NCBI GenBank assembly: GCA_900318815.1
Contig: ONMA01000005.1
Span: forward strand, 1-64,000
Direction of reading: 5' to 3'
Origin: an uncultured Prevotellaceae bacterium
Lineage (GTDB): Bacteria; Bacteroidota; Bacteroidia; Bacteroidales; Bacteroidaceae
Length of the DNA: 64,000 nt
Under the pieces are notes generated by a model. It saw only the letters and a program-made list of their open reading frames with translations. It made no database searches and was not told where the DNA came from. Positions 18,853-27,119 of the stretch are shown here, piece by piece. Position 1 is the first letter of the stretch. Every line of letters starts with the position of its first letter. The position numbers and the translations under genes are program-made.

Positions 18853-20613
18853 ATGATTAGTTTCAAGAATAAACATAGTATAGGTGCTGGGTGCTTGGCA
18901 CTATGTGCCGCCCTGGCCCTCACGCTCACGTCGTGTACCGACTGGGACGACCACTACGACGCCAACACGTCGATACTCGACACCCAGAACGCCACCTTGT
19001 GGGAGAATATCGAGCGCAACCAAGACCTGTCGCAGTTTGCTGCATTGCTCAAGAAGACCGAATTCGACGAAGTGCTCGGTGCCTCGCAGACCTATACCGT
19101 CTGGGCACCGGTCAACGGTAGTTTCGACTACGATGCACTCCTCGCCGCTGCCAACGACAAGGTACTCAAGGAGTTCGTGCAGAACCACGTTGCCCGCAAC
19201 AACTACACCGTGTCGGGAAGCGTCGACGAGCGCGTCTTCATGCTCAACGAGAAGATGATGCACTTCGACGGCAACGGCAGTTACACCATCCAGGGCATTG
19301 GGCTCGACAAGGTCAATCTGGCCAGCAGCAACGGCGTGATTCACACGGTGAAGCAGCGCATACCTTTCCTTGCCAACATCTATGAGTCACTCAACAGCGA
19401 CGAGTTTGCCATTGACTCCATCAGCGACTTCTTCCATAGTTTCGACGAGAGGGTGCTGAACGAGCAGCGCAGCGTGCCCGGTCCGATTGTCGATGGCGAG
19501 GAGACCTATCTCGACTCCATCTTCGACGAGGACAACGACCTCTACACCCGCTACCGTGCCTTTGTCAACCGCGAGGACAGTAACTACACGATGGTGGTTC
19601 CCACCAACGAGGCTTGGGCCAAGGCCAAGGCGGCCATCACCAAGCTGTATCATTACGTTCCCTCGTTCGAGTATGTGGAGAACACCGTGGGTGCCAACCC
19701 CAAGAAGGTGAATACCATCAAGCTGAAGGACACGGCCTATCTCACCGACTCCATGTCGAACTTAGTGCTCACTCGCGGCCTGTTCTTCAACAACAACCTC
19801 TACGACAACAAGCGGCTGAACAACCTGCAGGAAGGGACGAGGCTGATTTGCGACTCGCTTTATTCGACTACCGGCATGAAGATTTTCTCGGAAGATGCAG
19901 CTGCCCTCTTCGAGAATGCCCACAGGGTGGACAAGAGCAACGGTGCCATTTGGGTGACCGACAGTCTGCAGATGAAGCCCTGGACCGAATGGAACCCCGA
20001 AATCAGACTCGAAGCCGAGATGTCGTCCATGCTCTCCGGCTACAACTATGTGGCTGGCGAGCCTAACAGCATCTACGTCAGCGAGGGAGTCCGCAACCCC
20101 GCTGTGCCGGGCAATCTGTCCAGGTCGCGTTTCATGGAGGCACAGGCCAGCGCGTCGAACACCAACCCCGAGCTGGACTATTATCTGCCCGATGTGCGTT
20201 CCACTGAGTACAGCGTCTACATCGTTTTCGTGCCCGGCAACATCAACAACGAGAACTACGACCCCAAGCCCAACTATGTACGTGTGACGATGGGCTATAC
20301 CGATGCCAACGGCAAGTCGAAGGAAGAGCGTTTCACCAATCCTGTCGACGGCTCTCAGTATTTCACCAACGACTCGTCGAAGATTGATACGGTCTATATT
20401 GGCGACTTCACCTTCCCCATCGCATTCGTCGGTACGGGAAGCGGTTCGCAGGAGTATTGTCCTTATCTGCGCATCCAGAGCAACGTCACCACCAGGCTGA
20501 GAGACTTGTACGACCGCACGCTGCGCATCGACTGCATCATCCTGCGTCCGAAGGAGCTTGATGCCTACAGGCAGGAGCATCCTGGCTATAAGTATGACGA
20601 AGGCCTCTATTAA
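18853..20613 (+). CDS. Fasciclin-domain lipoprotein (586 residues)
   Basis: The ATG at 18853 is preferred to an in-frame TTG nine bases earlier. The signal ends LALTLTSCTDWDD (lipobox Cys plus acidic residues). FAS1 signatures appear as 'YTVWAPVNGSFDYDAL' near residue 80, 'SNGVIHTVKQRIPFLANI' near 160 and 'YTMVVPTNEAWAKAKAAI' near 245. The C-terminal ~200 residues are a beta-rich domain resembling that of the preceding gene in place but not clearly in sequence. It lies between the two SusC/D pairs and is the third fasciclin lipoprotein of the locus. Confidence 0.8.
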   Translation: MISFKNKHSIGAGCLALCAALALTLTSCTDWDDHYDANTSILDTQNATLWENIERNQDLSQFAALLKKTEFDEVLGASQTYTVWAPVNGSFDYDALLAAANDKVLKEFVQNHVARNNYTVSGSVDERVFMLNEKMMHFDGNGSYTIQGIGLDKVNLASSNGVIHTVKQRIPFLANIYESLNSDEFAIDSISDFFHSFDERVLNEQRSVPGPIVDGEETYLDSIFDEDNDLYTRYRAFVNREDSNYTMVVPTNEAWAKAKAAITKLYHYVPSFEYVENTVGANPKKVNTIKLKDTAYLTDSMSNLVLTRGLFFNNNLYDNKRLNNLQEGTRLICDSLYSTTGMKIFSEDAAALFENAHRVDKSNGAIWVTDSLQMKPWTEWNPEIRLEAEMSSMLSGYNYVAGEPNSIYVSEGVRNPAVPGNLSRSRFMEAQASASNTNPELDYYLPDVRSTEYSVYIVFVPGNINNENYDPKPNYVRVTMGYTDANGKSKEERFTNPVDGSQYFTNDSSKIDTVYIGDFTFPIAFVGTGSGSQEYCPYLRIQSNVTTRLRDLYDRTLRIDCIILRPKELDAYRQEHPGYKYDEGLY

Positions 20614-20656
20614 AATTAAAGGATTAAAAAATTAAGAATTAAAAAAGATCTGAGTT

Positions 20657-23600
20657 ATGAGACGATTAAGTATTTTAATATTTTCATTTTTTAATGTTTT
20701 AATTTTGCCGACGGCCTTTGCTCAGGACGATGCATCGTTTGACGACGAGGAAGTGGTTGCGGTGAAGAAGAAGGTGGTCAAGACCCCGACATACCCCATG
20801 AAGGACGTCGAGGGCATCTGCGTCGATGCTGCCACCAAGACACCTCTTGCCGGTATCATGGTTAAGACGCTGGGCAACGACAACTATACGGCAATGACCG
20901 ACGAGTCGGGCCACTTTGTCATCAAGGTGCCCACCTTCGCTACGGCTCTCTATTTCCATGCCCCGGAGTTCCTGAGCCAGCAAGTAGGCATAGGAGCCGA
21001 CGGCGACAAGCTGAAGGTGCAGATGATTGCCGACAAGTTTGGCGAGATGTACGAGAACCGCACCAACATTCTCGCTTCGGCCACGGCCAAGATTTCCAAC
21101 ACCACCTCGCAGACTGTTGAGACCGATGTGGAAGGACAGCTGGGTGCCGACGTGCGAGCCATCACCCGTTCCGGCGGCCCCGGCTATGGTGCTGCTATGT
21201 TTGTGCGCGGCCTGAACTCGCTCACGGCCAATGCCCAGCCGCTCATCGTGGTCGACGGTATTGTGCGCGACATGCAGGAAACCCGTTCGTCGCTGCACTA
21301 TGGCGACTATAACAACCTCCTGCTCAACATCAACCCCGAGGACATCGAGAAGGTCACCGTGCTGAAGAACGCCACCGCACTCTACGGAGCCAAGGGCGGC
21401 AACGGCGTCATTCTCGTCGAGACCAAGCGCGGCCACTCTATGGCCACCCGCATCGATGCCAACGTGGGTGTGGGCGTTTCGCTCCAGCCGCGTCTGCCCG
21501 AGATGATGAATGCCGACCAGTACCGGCTGTATGCCACGGAGATGCTCGGCACCTATCCCGACATTCAGAACTATACCGACCCCACGACGTTCAAGTTCCT
21601 TATCGACGACCCGTCGAAGTTCTACTATGCCAAGTACCACAACGACACCGACTGGAAGAAGGAGGTCTATCACACCGCCCTTACGCAGAACTACAACATC
21701 AACGTGCAGGGTGGCGACAACGTGGGTATGTACAACCTCTCCCTGGGCTATACCGACGGTCAGAGTACTGCCCGCGATAATGGCTTCAACCGCCTGAACG
21801 TGCGCTTCAACACCGACATCAATGTGGTTGGCAACCTCACCACCCGTTTCGACATGTCCTACACCAAGATCAACCGCGACGTGTTCGACAATGGTGCGCC
21901 CGAGGACTTCAGCCAGGGCACCGTCTCTTCGCCCACGTTCCTGAGCCTTATCAAGTCGCCTTTCCTCAATCCTTACACATATAATAATGTGACGCGCCAG
22001 CTCTCCTCGACGCTGGCCGAGGCCGACGACTACCTGACCGTTCTCGATCAGGACCTCACCCTGGGTAACCCCACGGCTCTGCTGGCCAATGGTAGCGCCA
22101 TCAACAAGAACCGAGTGGAGACCACGCAGTTTAATGCCGTCATCGGCCCGCGCTATGAGTTCAACCGCCATCTGGTGCTTACCGAGACCTTCAGCTACAC
22201 CCTCGACCGCATCTCCCAGCGCTACTATCGTCCCACGGGCGGCATGCCCACCTTCCTTATCGATGGTATCGGACGGGTGCAGAACATGTCTAAGTCCATG
22301 TTCTCCAAGGAGACCAGCGTGATGAGCGACACCCGCCTGCAGTTCACCAAGAACCTGGGTGAGCATTTCCTGGATGTCTATGGTGGCATGCGCTTCACCT
22401 CGTTTGCCTACGACAACAACCAGCCCGAAGGCCAGTATCAGTCGGCAGGTAACGACAAGACGCCCAACATCAGCAAGAACATGGACTTCATCGATGCTAC
22501 GGGTGTCGACGATGCGTGGCGCAGCATGACGTGGTATGCCAATGCCGACTACAACTATCGCAACCGCTACTTTGCCCAGCTCACGTTTGCCATGGAGACC
22601 AGCAGCCGTTTCGGCAAGGAGTCCAATGGCCTGAGTCTTGGCGGCGTGAAGTGGGGACTCTTCCCCAGCGTGCAGTTAGGGTGGGCGCTAACCAACGAGG
22701 CTTGGTTCCCCAAGTCGAAGGCCATCAACTACCTGCTCGTAAAGGCTGGCTTCGACCTCAGCGGCAACGACGACATCAACAACTATGCGGCTCGCACGTC
22801 GTTCGGCGTCACCAAGTACTTGTATAAGTCGACGGCTGCCCAGCTCAACAACATCGGCAACGAGGAAATCAGCTGGGAGCAGACCCGCAAGATGAACGTC
22901 GGCTTCAAGTCCTACCTGCTGAACAACCGTCTGGGCATTGACTTCGACTACTTTATGAACCACACCAGCAACCTGCTCACCCTGAAGAGCTTTGAGAACC
23001 CCGTGGCCGGTATCAACAACTACTGGAGCAATGGCGGCTCGCTCGATAACTCTGGCTTCGAGCTGACCGTCACGGGCAAGCCCGTCGTCACGCGCGACCT
23101 CAACGTCGAGCTTGGCGCAAGTGTGGGACACTATGTCAACAAGGTGAAGTCGCTGCCCAATGACAGTAAGATCTATGTCGACGGCCAGCTTTCGGCCCAG
23201 GGATTCACCTCCTCCGTCTATGGCACCGACAACATTGCCACCATCGTGGGCCAGCCCGTGGGCGTGTTCTATGGCTATCGCACCAAGGGTGTCTTCGCTA
23301 CCGATGCCGATGCGCAGGCAGCCGGTAAGGGCGGCTATCTCTACTTGGTCGACGAGACGGGGGCCCGCCAGTACTTCCGCGCAGGCGATATGGCCTACGA
23401 GGACATCAATGGCGATGGCGAGATTGGAAAGGCCGACATGACCATCATCGGCGATCCCAACCCTGACATCTATGGCAACATCTTCGCTAACGTCTCTTGG
23501 AAGAACCTCACGCTCTACGTGGGCTTCAACTACTCCTTGGGCAACGATGTGTTCAACTATCAGCGCAGCATCCTCGAGGGTGGCTACAACTTCTACAACC

Positions 23601-23950
23601 AGACCACGGCCATGACCAACCGCTGGCGTGTGGAGGGACAGCAAACCGACGTGCCCCGTATCTGCTACGATGACCCCATGGGCAACAGCCGCTTCAGCGA
23701 CCGATGGATTGAGGATGGCAGCTATCTGCGCCTGAAGACCGTCAGACTCAGCTATCAGGTGCCTGTCAACCTCTCTTGGTTGCCGGGACTGGCTGTCTGG
23801 GCTGAGGCCAACAACCTGGTCACCATCACCCACTATCTTGGCAGCGACCCGGAGTTCTCCGTAGCCAATTCCGTGCTCAGTCAGGGCATCGATGCCGGCA
23901 ACGTCGCCCTCGGACGCGCCTTCACCCTCGGACTGAAGATTAACCTCTAA
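20657..23950 (+). CDS. SusC-type TonB-dependent outer-membrane transporter (second pair)
   Basis: A 1097-residue protein with a signal peptide ending PTAFAQ, a carboxypeptidase-regulatory-like domain (about residues 50-125), a plug containing 'AMFVRGLNSLTANAQPLIVV' and 'VTVLKNATALYGAKGGNGVI', and a long barrel. The linker after the signal is unusually charged (DDASFDDEEVVAVKKKVVK). Its partner SusD begins about 95 nt downstream across a repeat tract. Two non-identical SusC/D pairs in one locus suggest import of two related ligands or two sizes of one ligand. Confidence 0.92.
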   Translation: MRRLSILIFSFFNVLILPTAFAQDDASFDDEEVVAVKKKVVKTPTYPMKDVEGICVDAATKTPLAGIMVKTLGNDNYTAMTDESGHFVIKVPTFATALYFHAPEFLSQQVGIGADGDKLKVQMIADKFGEMYENRTNILASATAKISNTTSQTVETDVEGQLGADVRAITRSGGPGYGAAMFVRGLNSLTANAQPLIVVDGIVRDMQETRSSLHYGDYNNLLLNINPEDIEKVTVLKNATALYGAKGGNGVILVETKRGHSMATRIDANVGVGVSLQPRLPEMMNADQYRLYATEMLGTYPDIQNYTDPTTFKFLIDDPSKFYYAKYHNDTDWKKEVYHTALTQNYNINVQGGDNVGMYNLSLGYTDGQSTARDNGFNRLNVRFNTDINVVGNLTTRFDMSYTKINRDVFDNGAPEDFSQGTVSSPTFLSLIKSPFLNPYTYNNVTRQLSSTLAEADDYLTVLDQDLTLGNPTALLANGSAINKNRVETTQFNAVIGPRYEFNRHLVLTETFSYTLDRISQRYYRPTGGMPTFLIDGIGRVQNMSKSMFSKETSVMSDTRLQFTKNLGEHFLDVYGGMRFTSFAYDNNQPEGQYQSAGNDKTPNISKNMDFIDATGVDDAWRSMTWYANADYNYRNRYFAQLTFAMETSSRFGKESNGLSLGGVKWGLFPSVQLGWALTNEAWFPKSKAINYLLVKAGFDLSGNDDINNYAARTSFGVTKYLYKSTAAQLNNIGNEEISWEQTRKMNVGFKSYLLNNRLGIDFDYFMNHTSNLLTLKSFENPVAGINNYWSNGGSLDNSGFELTVTGKPVVTRDLNVELGASVGHYVNKVKSLPNDSKIYVDGQLSAQGFTSSVYGTDNIATIVGQPVGVFYGYRTKGVFATDADAQAAGKGGYLYLVDETGARQYFRAGDMAYEDINGDGEIGKADMTIIGDPNPDIYGNIFANVSWKNLTLYVGFNYSLGNDVFNYQRSILEGGYNFYNQTTAMTNRWRVEGQQTDVPRICYDDPMGNSRFSDRWIEDGSYLRLKTVRLSYQVPVNLSWLPGLAVWAEANNLVTITHYLGSDPEFSVANSVLSQGIDAGNVALGRAFTLGLKINL

Positions 23951-24015
23951 AGTGAAGAGTGAAGAGTGAATAGTGAAGAATGAATAGTGAAGAATGAATA
24001 GTGAATAGTGAAGAA
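23951..24015 (+). repeat. GTGAAGAGTGAAGAATGA repeat tract
   Basis: About six tandem imperfect copies of a GTGAAGAxTGAA unit fill the gap between the second SusC and SusD genes. The same unit recurs at 3829-3861, 43463-43508 and 63557-63675. Confidence 0.8.
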
Positions 24016-24044
24016 TAATTAATTTGCTACTGCTAAAATTGATA

Positions 24045-25988
24045 ATGATTATGAATACCAAGTATATGAAGAAACTTGAGGTTGTCCCCTTTTTTATAGG
24101 TTCCGGCTTTGTTAAGTTTGTCGCCTTTCTTGTGGGATGCGGCTTTATTAAGTTTTCCGCCTTTCTTGTGGGCTGCGGCTTTGCCGCAGCACTCACCTCC
24201 TGCGAGGACATGTTCGAGACCGAGTCCGACCGTCAGATCTTCGACCCATCCCTTGACGCCAAGACCGACTCCATGTTCTACACGCTGGGCATTCTGAAGG
24301 GCCTGCAGCAGGTGGCCGACCAGTATGTGATGACGGGCGAGATGCGAGGCGACCTCGTGGCTACCAACAAGTACACCGAGACCGACCTCCGTCGTCTGGC
24401 CGACTTCACCGCCGATGCCACCAACAGGTTCGACTCGGCCTACCTCTACTATCGCGTCATCAACAACTGTAACTACTACATTGCCCATCGCGACACCGCC
24501 TTGCGCACAGGTAGCCGCCGCGTGGCCATCCCCGAGTATGCCGAGGCAATGGCCGTGCGTGCCTGGGCCTACATGCAGCTGGCCAAGAACTACGGGTCTG
24601 TGCCCTTCTACACCGACCCGCTTACCAGTATTGGCGACGCTAACAGCCAGATGGAGTCCAAGGACTTGCAGGGCATCTGCGACGCGCTCGCTCCCGGTCT
24701 CATGCAGTTCAGCGGTACGCCCGTGCCCACCTACGGCGAAATCAATGCCGGCGTGCTCAACACCAGTAGCTCCGACAATCCCGAGGAGAAGCGCGTCCAG
24801 TCGTTGCGCGCCATGCTCCCCGTCGACCTCGTCCTGGGCGACCTCTTCCTCGAAACACACCAGTATGAGCAGGCTGCCAAGTACTACTTCAAATTCCTCA
24901 ACGACAACAAGTGGCAGATTCGGCAGGCTTACATCCTCCCTACGGACAGGTATTTTACCCTGCTCTTCCGCGACAACTTGCCTTCGTCCTTCTCCATGAC
25001 GGTGTCGGGCTATGAGTGGTCGTCCATCTTCAGCGTCACCAGCACCAACGACATCATCACCTACATCCCCATGGCAGCCAACAAGCTGAGAGGACTCACT
25101 ACCGGCCTGCCACGCTATTTCGGCTACGACCTGTATAGCACCACGGGGGGCGATGCCTCGTCCACGACCCGCTATCTGCTCGAGCGTCAGATTGACGCTT
25201 CGCCCAGCTATGTCGCCCTCTCCGGCGCACAGGATTATTACTACACACCTTCGGGCAGTACTGGAGCCAATATCGAGGTGCGCACCCTTCCCTGGGGCGA
25301 CCTCCGGCGCTATGCCACCATGCGTCCGGTGGCCAAGAACGACTCCAGCTTTGCCGTGATGATCAAGTTCAATAGTGCCAATATTCCCGTCTATCGCACG
25401 GCGATGGTCTATCTGCGACTGGCCGAGGCCATCAACCGCATGGGCTATCCCGATGCCGCCTTTGCCATACTCAAAGACGGTATCAGCGATGACCTGTTCG
25501 ACTATGTGCAGAAGGGCGATTCTACCGACCTGAAGGTGAAGGGACGCTACATTCGTCCTGCCACGGCTCAGTTCCTCAGTACCACCGTCCCCTTCCTCTC
25601 CGATGAGAATGTCGAGAACTTTGCCAACAACTGGGGCATACACTCGCGCGGCACCTATTACACCCGAGGCAGCTTCTCGCCCTACCAGATGGACACCATC
25701 GTGGGCATGAAGATTGCCGAGCTGCAGCAGCAGATGGGCATCGTTCCCACCGGCACGCTCAACGACACCATTAATGCCGTCGAGGATCTGCTTTGCGACG
25801 AGATGGCACTCGAACTGGCTTTCGAGGGCAACCGCTTCGGCGACCTTACCCGCTTAGCCCGTCACAAGAACCAGGCAGCCCTCTATCGTTCCAACTATGG
25901 CAGCGAGTGGCTTGCCAGCAAACTGGCCTACAAGAACCCGGCAGTTTCCCTGCTCGACGAAAAGAACTGGTATCTGCCCTTTAAGTAG
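24045..25988 (+). CDS. SusD-like lipoprotein with a repeat-expanded signal sequence (second pair)
   Basis: A 647-residue SusD family protein. Starts at 24045, 24051 and 24066 are all in frame and I cannot separate them. The leader is unusually long: before the lipobox (AALTSCED) there are two tandem copies of a 12-residue block (GFVKFVAFLVGC, GFIKFSAFLVGC) and a degenerate third, encoded by 36-bp repeats at 24105-24176. The mature protein has SusD helical features (YLYYRVINNCNYYIAHRDTA; MAVRAWAYMQLAKNYG) and a C-terminal 'ELAFEGNRFGDLTRLARHK' motif. It pairs with the preceding SusC. A hairpin terminator follows. Confidence 0.9.
   Translation: MIMNTKYMKKLEVVPFFIGSGFVKFVAFLVGCGFIKFSAFLVGCGFAAALTSCEDMFETESDRQIFDPSLDAKTDSMFYTLGILKGLQQVADQYVMTGEMRGDLVATNKYTETDLRRLADFTADATNRFDSAYLYYRVINNCNYYIAHRDTALRTGSRRVAIPEYAEAMAVRAWAYMQLAKNYGSVPFYTDPLTSIGDANSQMESKDLQGICDALAPGLMQFSGTPVPTYGEINAGVLNTSSSDNPEEKRVQSLRAMLPVDLVLGDLFLETHQYEQAAKYYFKFLNDNKWQIRQAYILPTDRYFTLLFRDNLPSSFSMTVSGYEWSSIFSVTSTNDIITYIPMAANKLRGLTTGLPRYFGYDLYSTTGGDASSTTRYLLERQIDASPSYVALSGAQDYYYTPSGSTGANIEVRTLPWGDLRRYATMRPVAKNDSSFAVMIKFNSANIPVYRTAMVYLRLAEAINRMGYPDAAFAILKDGISDDLFDYVQKGDSTDLKVKGRYIRPATAQFLSTTVPFLSDENVENFANNWGIHSRGTYYTRGSFSPYQMDTIVGMKIAELQQQMGIVPTGTLNDTINAVEDLLCDEMALELAFEGNRFGDLTRLARHKNQAALYRSNYGSEWLASKLAYKNPAVSLLDEKNWYLPFK
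24105..24176 (+). repeat. Two tandem 36-bp repeats in the SusD leader
   Basis: Units 24105-24140 and 24141-24176 differ at a few positions, keep the reading frame and each encode a 12-residue hydrophobic block ending VGC. Confidence 0.85.
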
Positions 25989-26018
25989 GCGGTTTCTTTC
26001 CTTCCTCTTAATCGTAGG

Positions 26019-26072
26019 GACTTACTTGATGCATGTCCGGCTTTCCTGCCTTTCCGACACATCAAGTAAGTC
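26019..26072 (+). terminator. Strong terminator closing the SusC/D locus
   Basis: GACTTACTTGATG at 26019-26031 pairs perfectly with CATCAAGTAAGTC at 26060-26072, followed by a T-rich tail (CTCCTTTTT). It lies about 30 nt after the last SusD stop. Confidence 0.8.
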
Positions 26073-26149
26073 TCTCCTTTTTGTCATTATCCAGTCAGAA
26101 TTCTTTGGAAAATAGCATTTATTGGAGTGGAAGGGATATGATATCATAA

Positions 26150-26235
26150 AGCAAAACAACTTGTTTTGCTATCGCAAAGATAGCCTTTGCAAAGGCAAAA
26201 GACGGCATTTTGGAATGCAAAACAAGTTGTTTTGC
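26150..26235. repeat. Run of five back-to-back hairpins
   Basis: Perfect inverted repeats follow one another with almost no spacer: AGCAAAACAA/TTGTTTTGCT (26150-26170), CTATC/GATAG (26169-26183), the palindrome GCCTTTGCAAAGGC (26183-26196), GCATT/AATGC (26205-26218) and GCAAAACAA/TTGTTTTGC (26217-26235). The outer two share sequence apart from the central base. It is non-coding. Confidence 0.85.
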
Positions 26236-26649
26236 TGTGAGTGATGGTAGTGACAGATAAAAAAGAAGTGTCACTCCAGATAACTATCTGACAATAAATG
26301 TGTTAGGGCTAAAAGTGACAGATATTTAAAAAATGGTCAAAAAATTCTCAGTTGACTTTCGACCGCATTGCATACAGTATGTGTTTTCAACCGTACAGTA
26401 CGAAAATATAAAAGCTGGCCACCATGTGGCCAGCTCTATATTTGAGTGAAAGAAACCAAGCGGCAAGGTCGAATTGCTCATCATCTCCACAGGCTTTAAC
26501 CTGTAGCCATGCCACCGTTCCGCACATCGTGGCTCTACTTGGTCTCTCCTTTAACGCTTCAAAGATAGACATTTTTCCGCTATCCTCCAAATTTTGGGCC
26601 ATATTTTTATTTTTTTGCCCACAACGGCGCATAATTCCAAAGTTTTTTG
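26236..26649. other. Non-coding or uncertain stretch with further hairpins
   Basis: Contains an AGTGACA/TGTCACT hairpin near 26249-26275 and a perfect 10-bp hairpin AGCTGGCCAC-CAT-GTGGCCAGCT at 26413-26435. A minus-strand open frame ends near 26387, with a possible start near 26602 in the run MAQNLEDSGKMSIFEALKER, but it has no promoter or recognisable family, so I do not call it a gene. Confidence 0.4.
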
Positions 26650-26657
26650 TACTTTTG
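26650..26657 (+). promoter_or_regulatory. -7 box of a small transcription unit
   Basis: TACTTTTG matches TAnnTTTG. No good -33 TTTG was seen at 19-21 nt upstream, so the call rests on the -7 box and on a gene-sized frame and terminator downstream. Confidence 0.45.
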
Positions 26658-26685
26658 CAGGTGCTATCTGCCCAAGGTGGCCGTG

Positions 26686-26997
26686 ATGTCCTTTGAGGTT
26701 TCTGTCCCCCGGGAAACGGGGGAACCAAAGGGGGTGATGGAGCCGATAGGGTGGGGTACTACTTTGTGGAAAAGCGACACTGTACGCTTTGTTTTTGACT
26801 ACTTGAACGTAGGAAACTCAAGATCTCAATCAAAGACAATAGCAGAGGTGACGCCTACGGATGTGTATAATATGCGCAGCCGGAGTGTGCCGAGGGCTTA
26901 CTATGCCCTCACGCACACTTTTGGGTGCATTGTATATATACCGCCTGGGGGTATCGAATCTGTTCGTTCTATTGAGAGGGCATTTCCTACGGCCTAA
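26686..26997 (+). CDS. Small protein of unknown function or structured RNA (103 codons)
   Basis: The frame begins MSFEVSVPRETGEPKG and ends SVRSIERAFPTA. I do not recognise a family. It sits between a -7 box at 26650 and an intrinsic terminator 7 nt after the stop, so the region looks like a complete transcription unit of about 370 nt. The 5' part contains a CCCCCG-GGAAA-CGGGGG hairpin near 26706-26722, so a structured RNA is an alternative. It does not show the conserved cores of tmRNA or RNase P RNA. Whether it is translated cannot be decided from the sequence alone. Confidence 0.4.
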   Translation: MSFEVSVPRETGEPKGVMEPIGWGTTLWKSDTVRFVFDYLNVGNSRSQSKTIAEVTPTDVYNMRSRSVPRAYYALTHTFGCIVYIPPGGIESVRSIERAFPTA

Positions 26998-27003
26998 GTA
27001 GCG

Positions 27004-27037
27004 GAACGAGCAGCAGGAGATACCCTCGTTCTTTTTT
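27004..27037 (+). terminator. Intrinsic terminator of the small unit
   Basis: GAACGAG at 27004-27010 pairs with CTCGTTC at 27025-27031 and is followed directly by six T residues. Confidence 0.8.
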
Positions 27038-27119
27038 GCATTGTAGCAAACCAAGAAACTAAGAACATTCTGACACTTGGGTATCAGTCAGAACATTTGC
27101 TGCTGACCGAATACACATA

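Noticed and set aside
26387-26602. Minus-strand gene ending in the hairpin at 26413-26435
   Set aside because: The frame reads through the hairpin, has no promoter box and no recognisable family.
26650-27037. tmRNA or RNase P RNA gene
   Set aside because: The length fits, but I could not find the tRNA-like end or tag frame of tmRNA nor the conserved P4 region of RNase P RNA.
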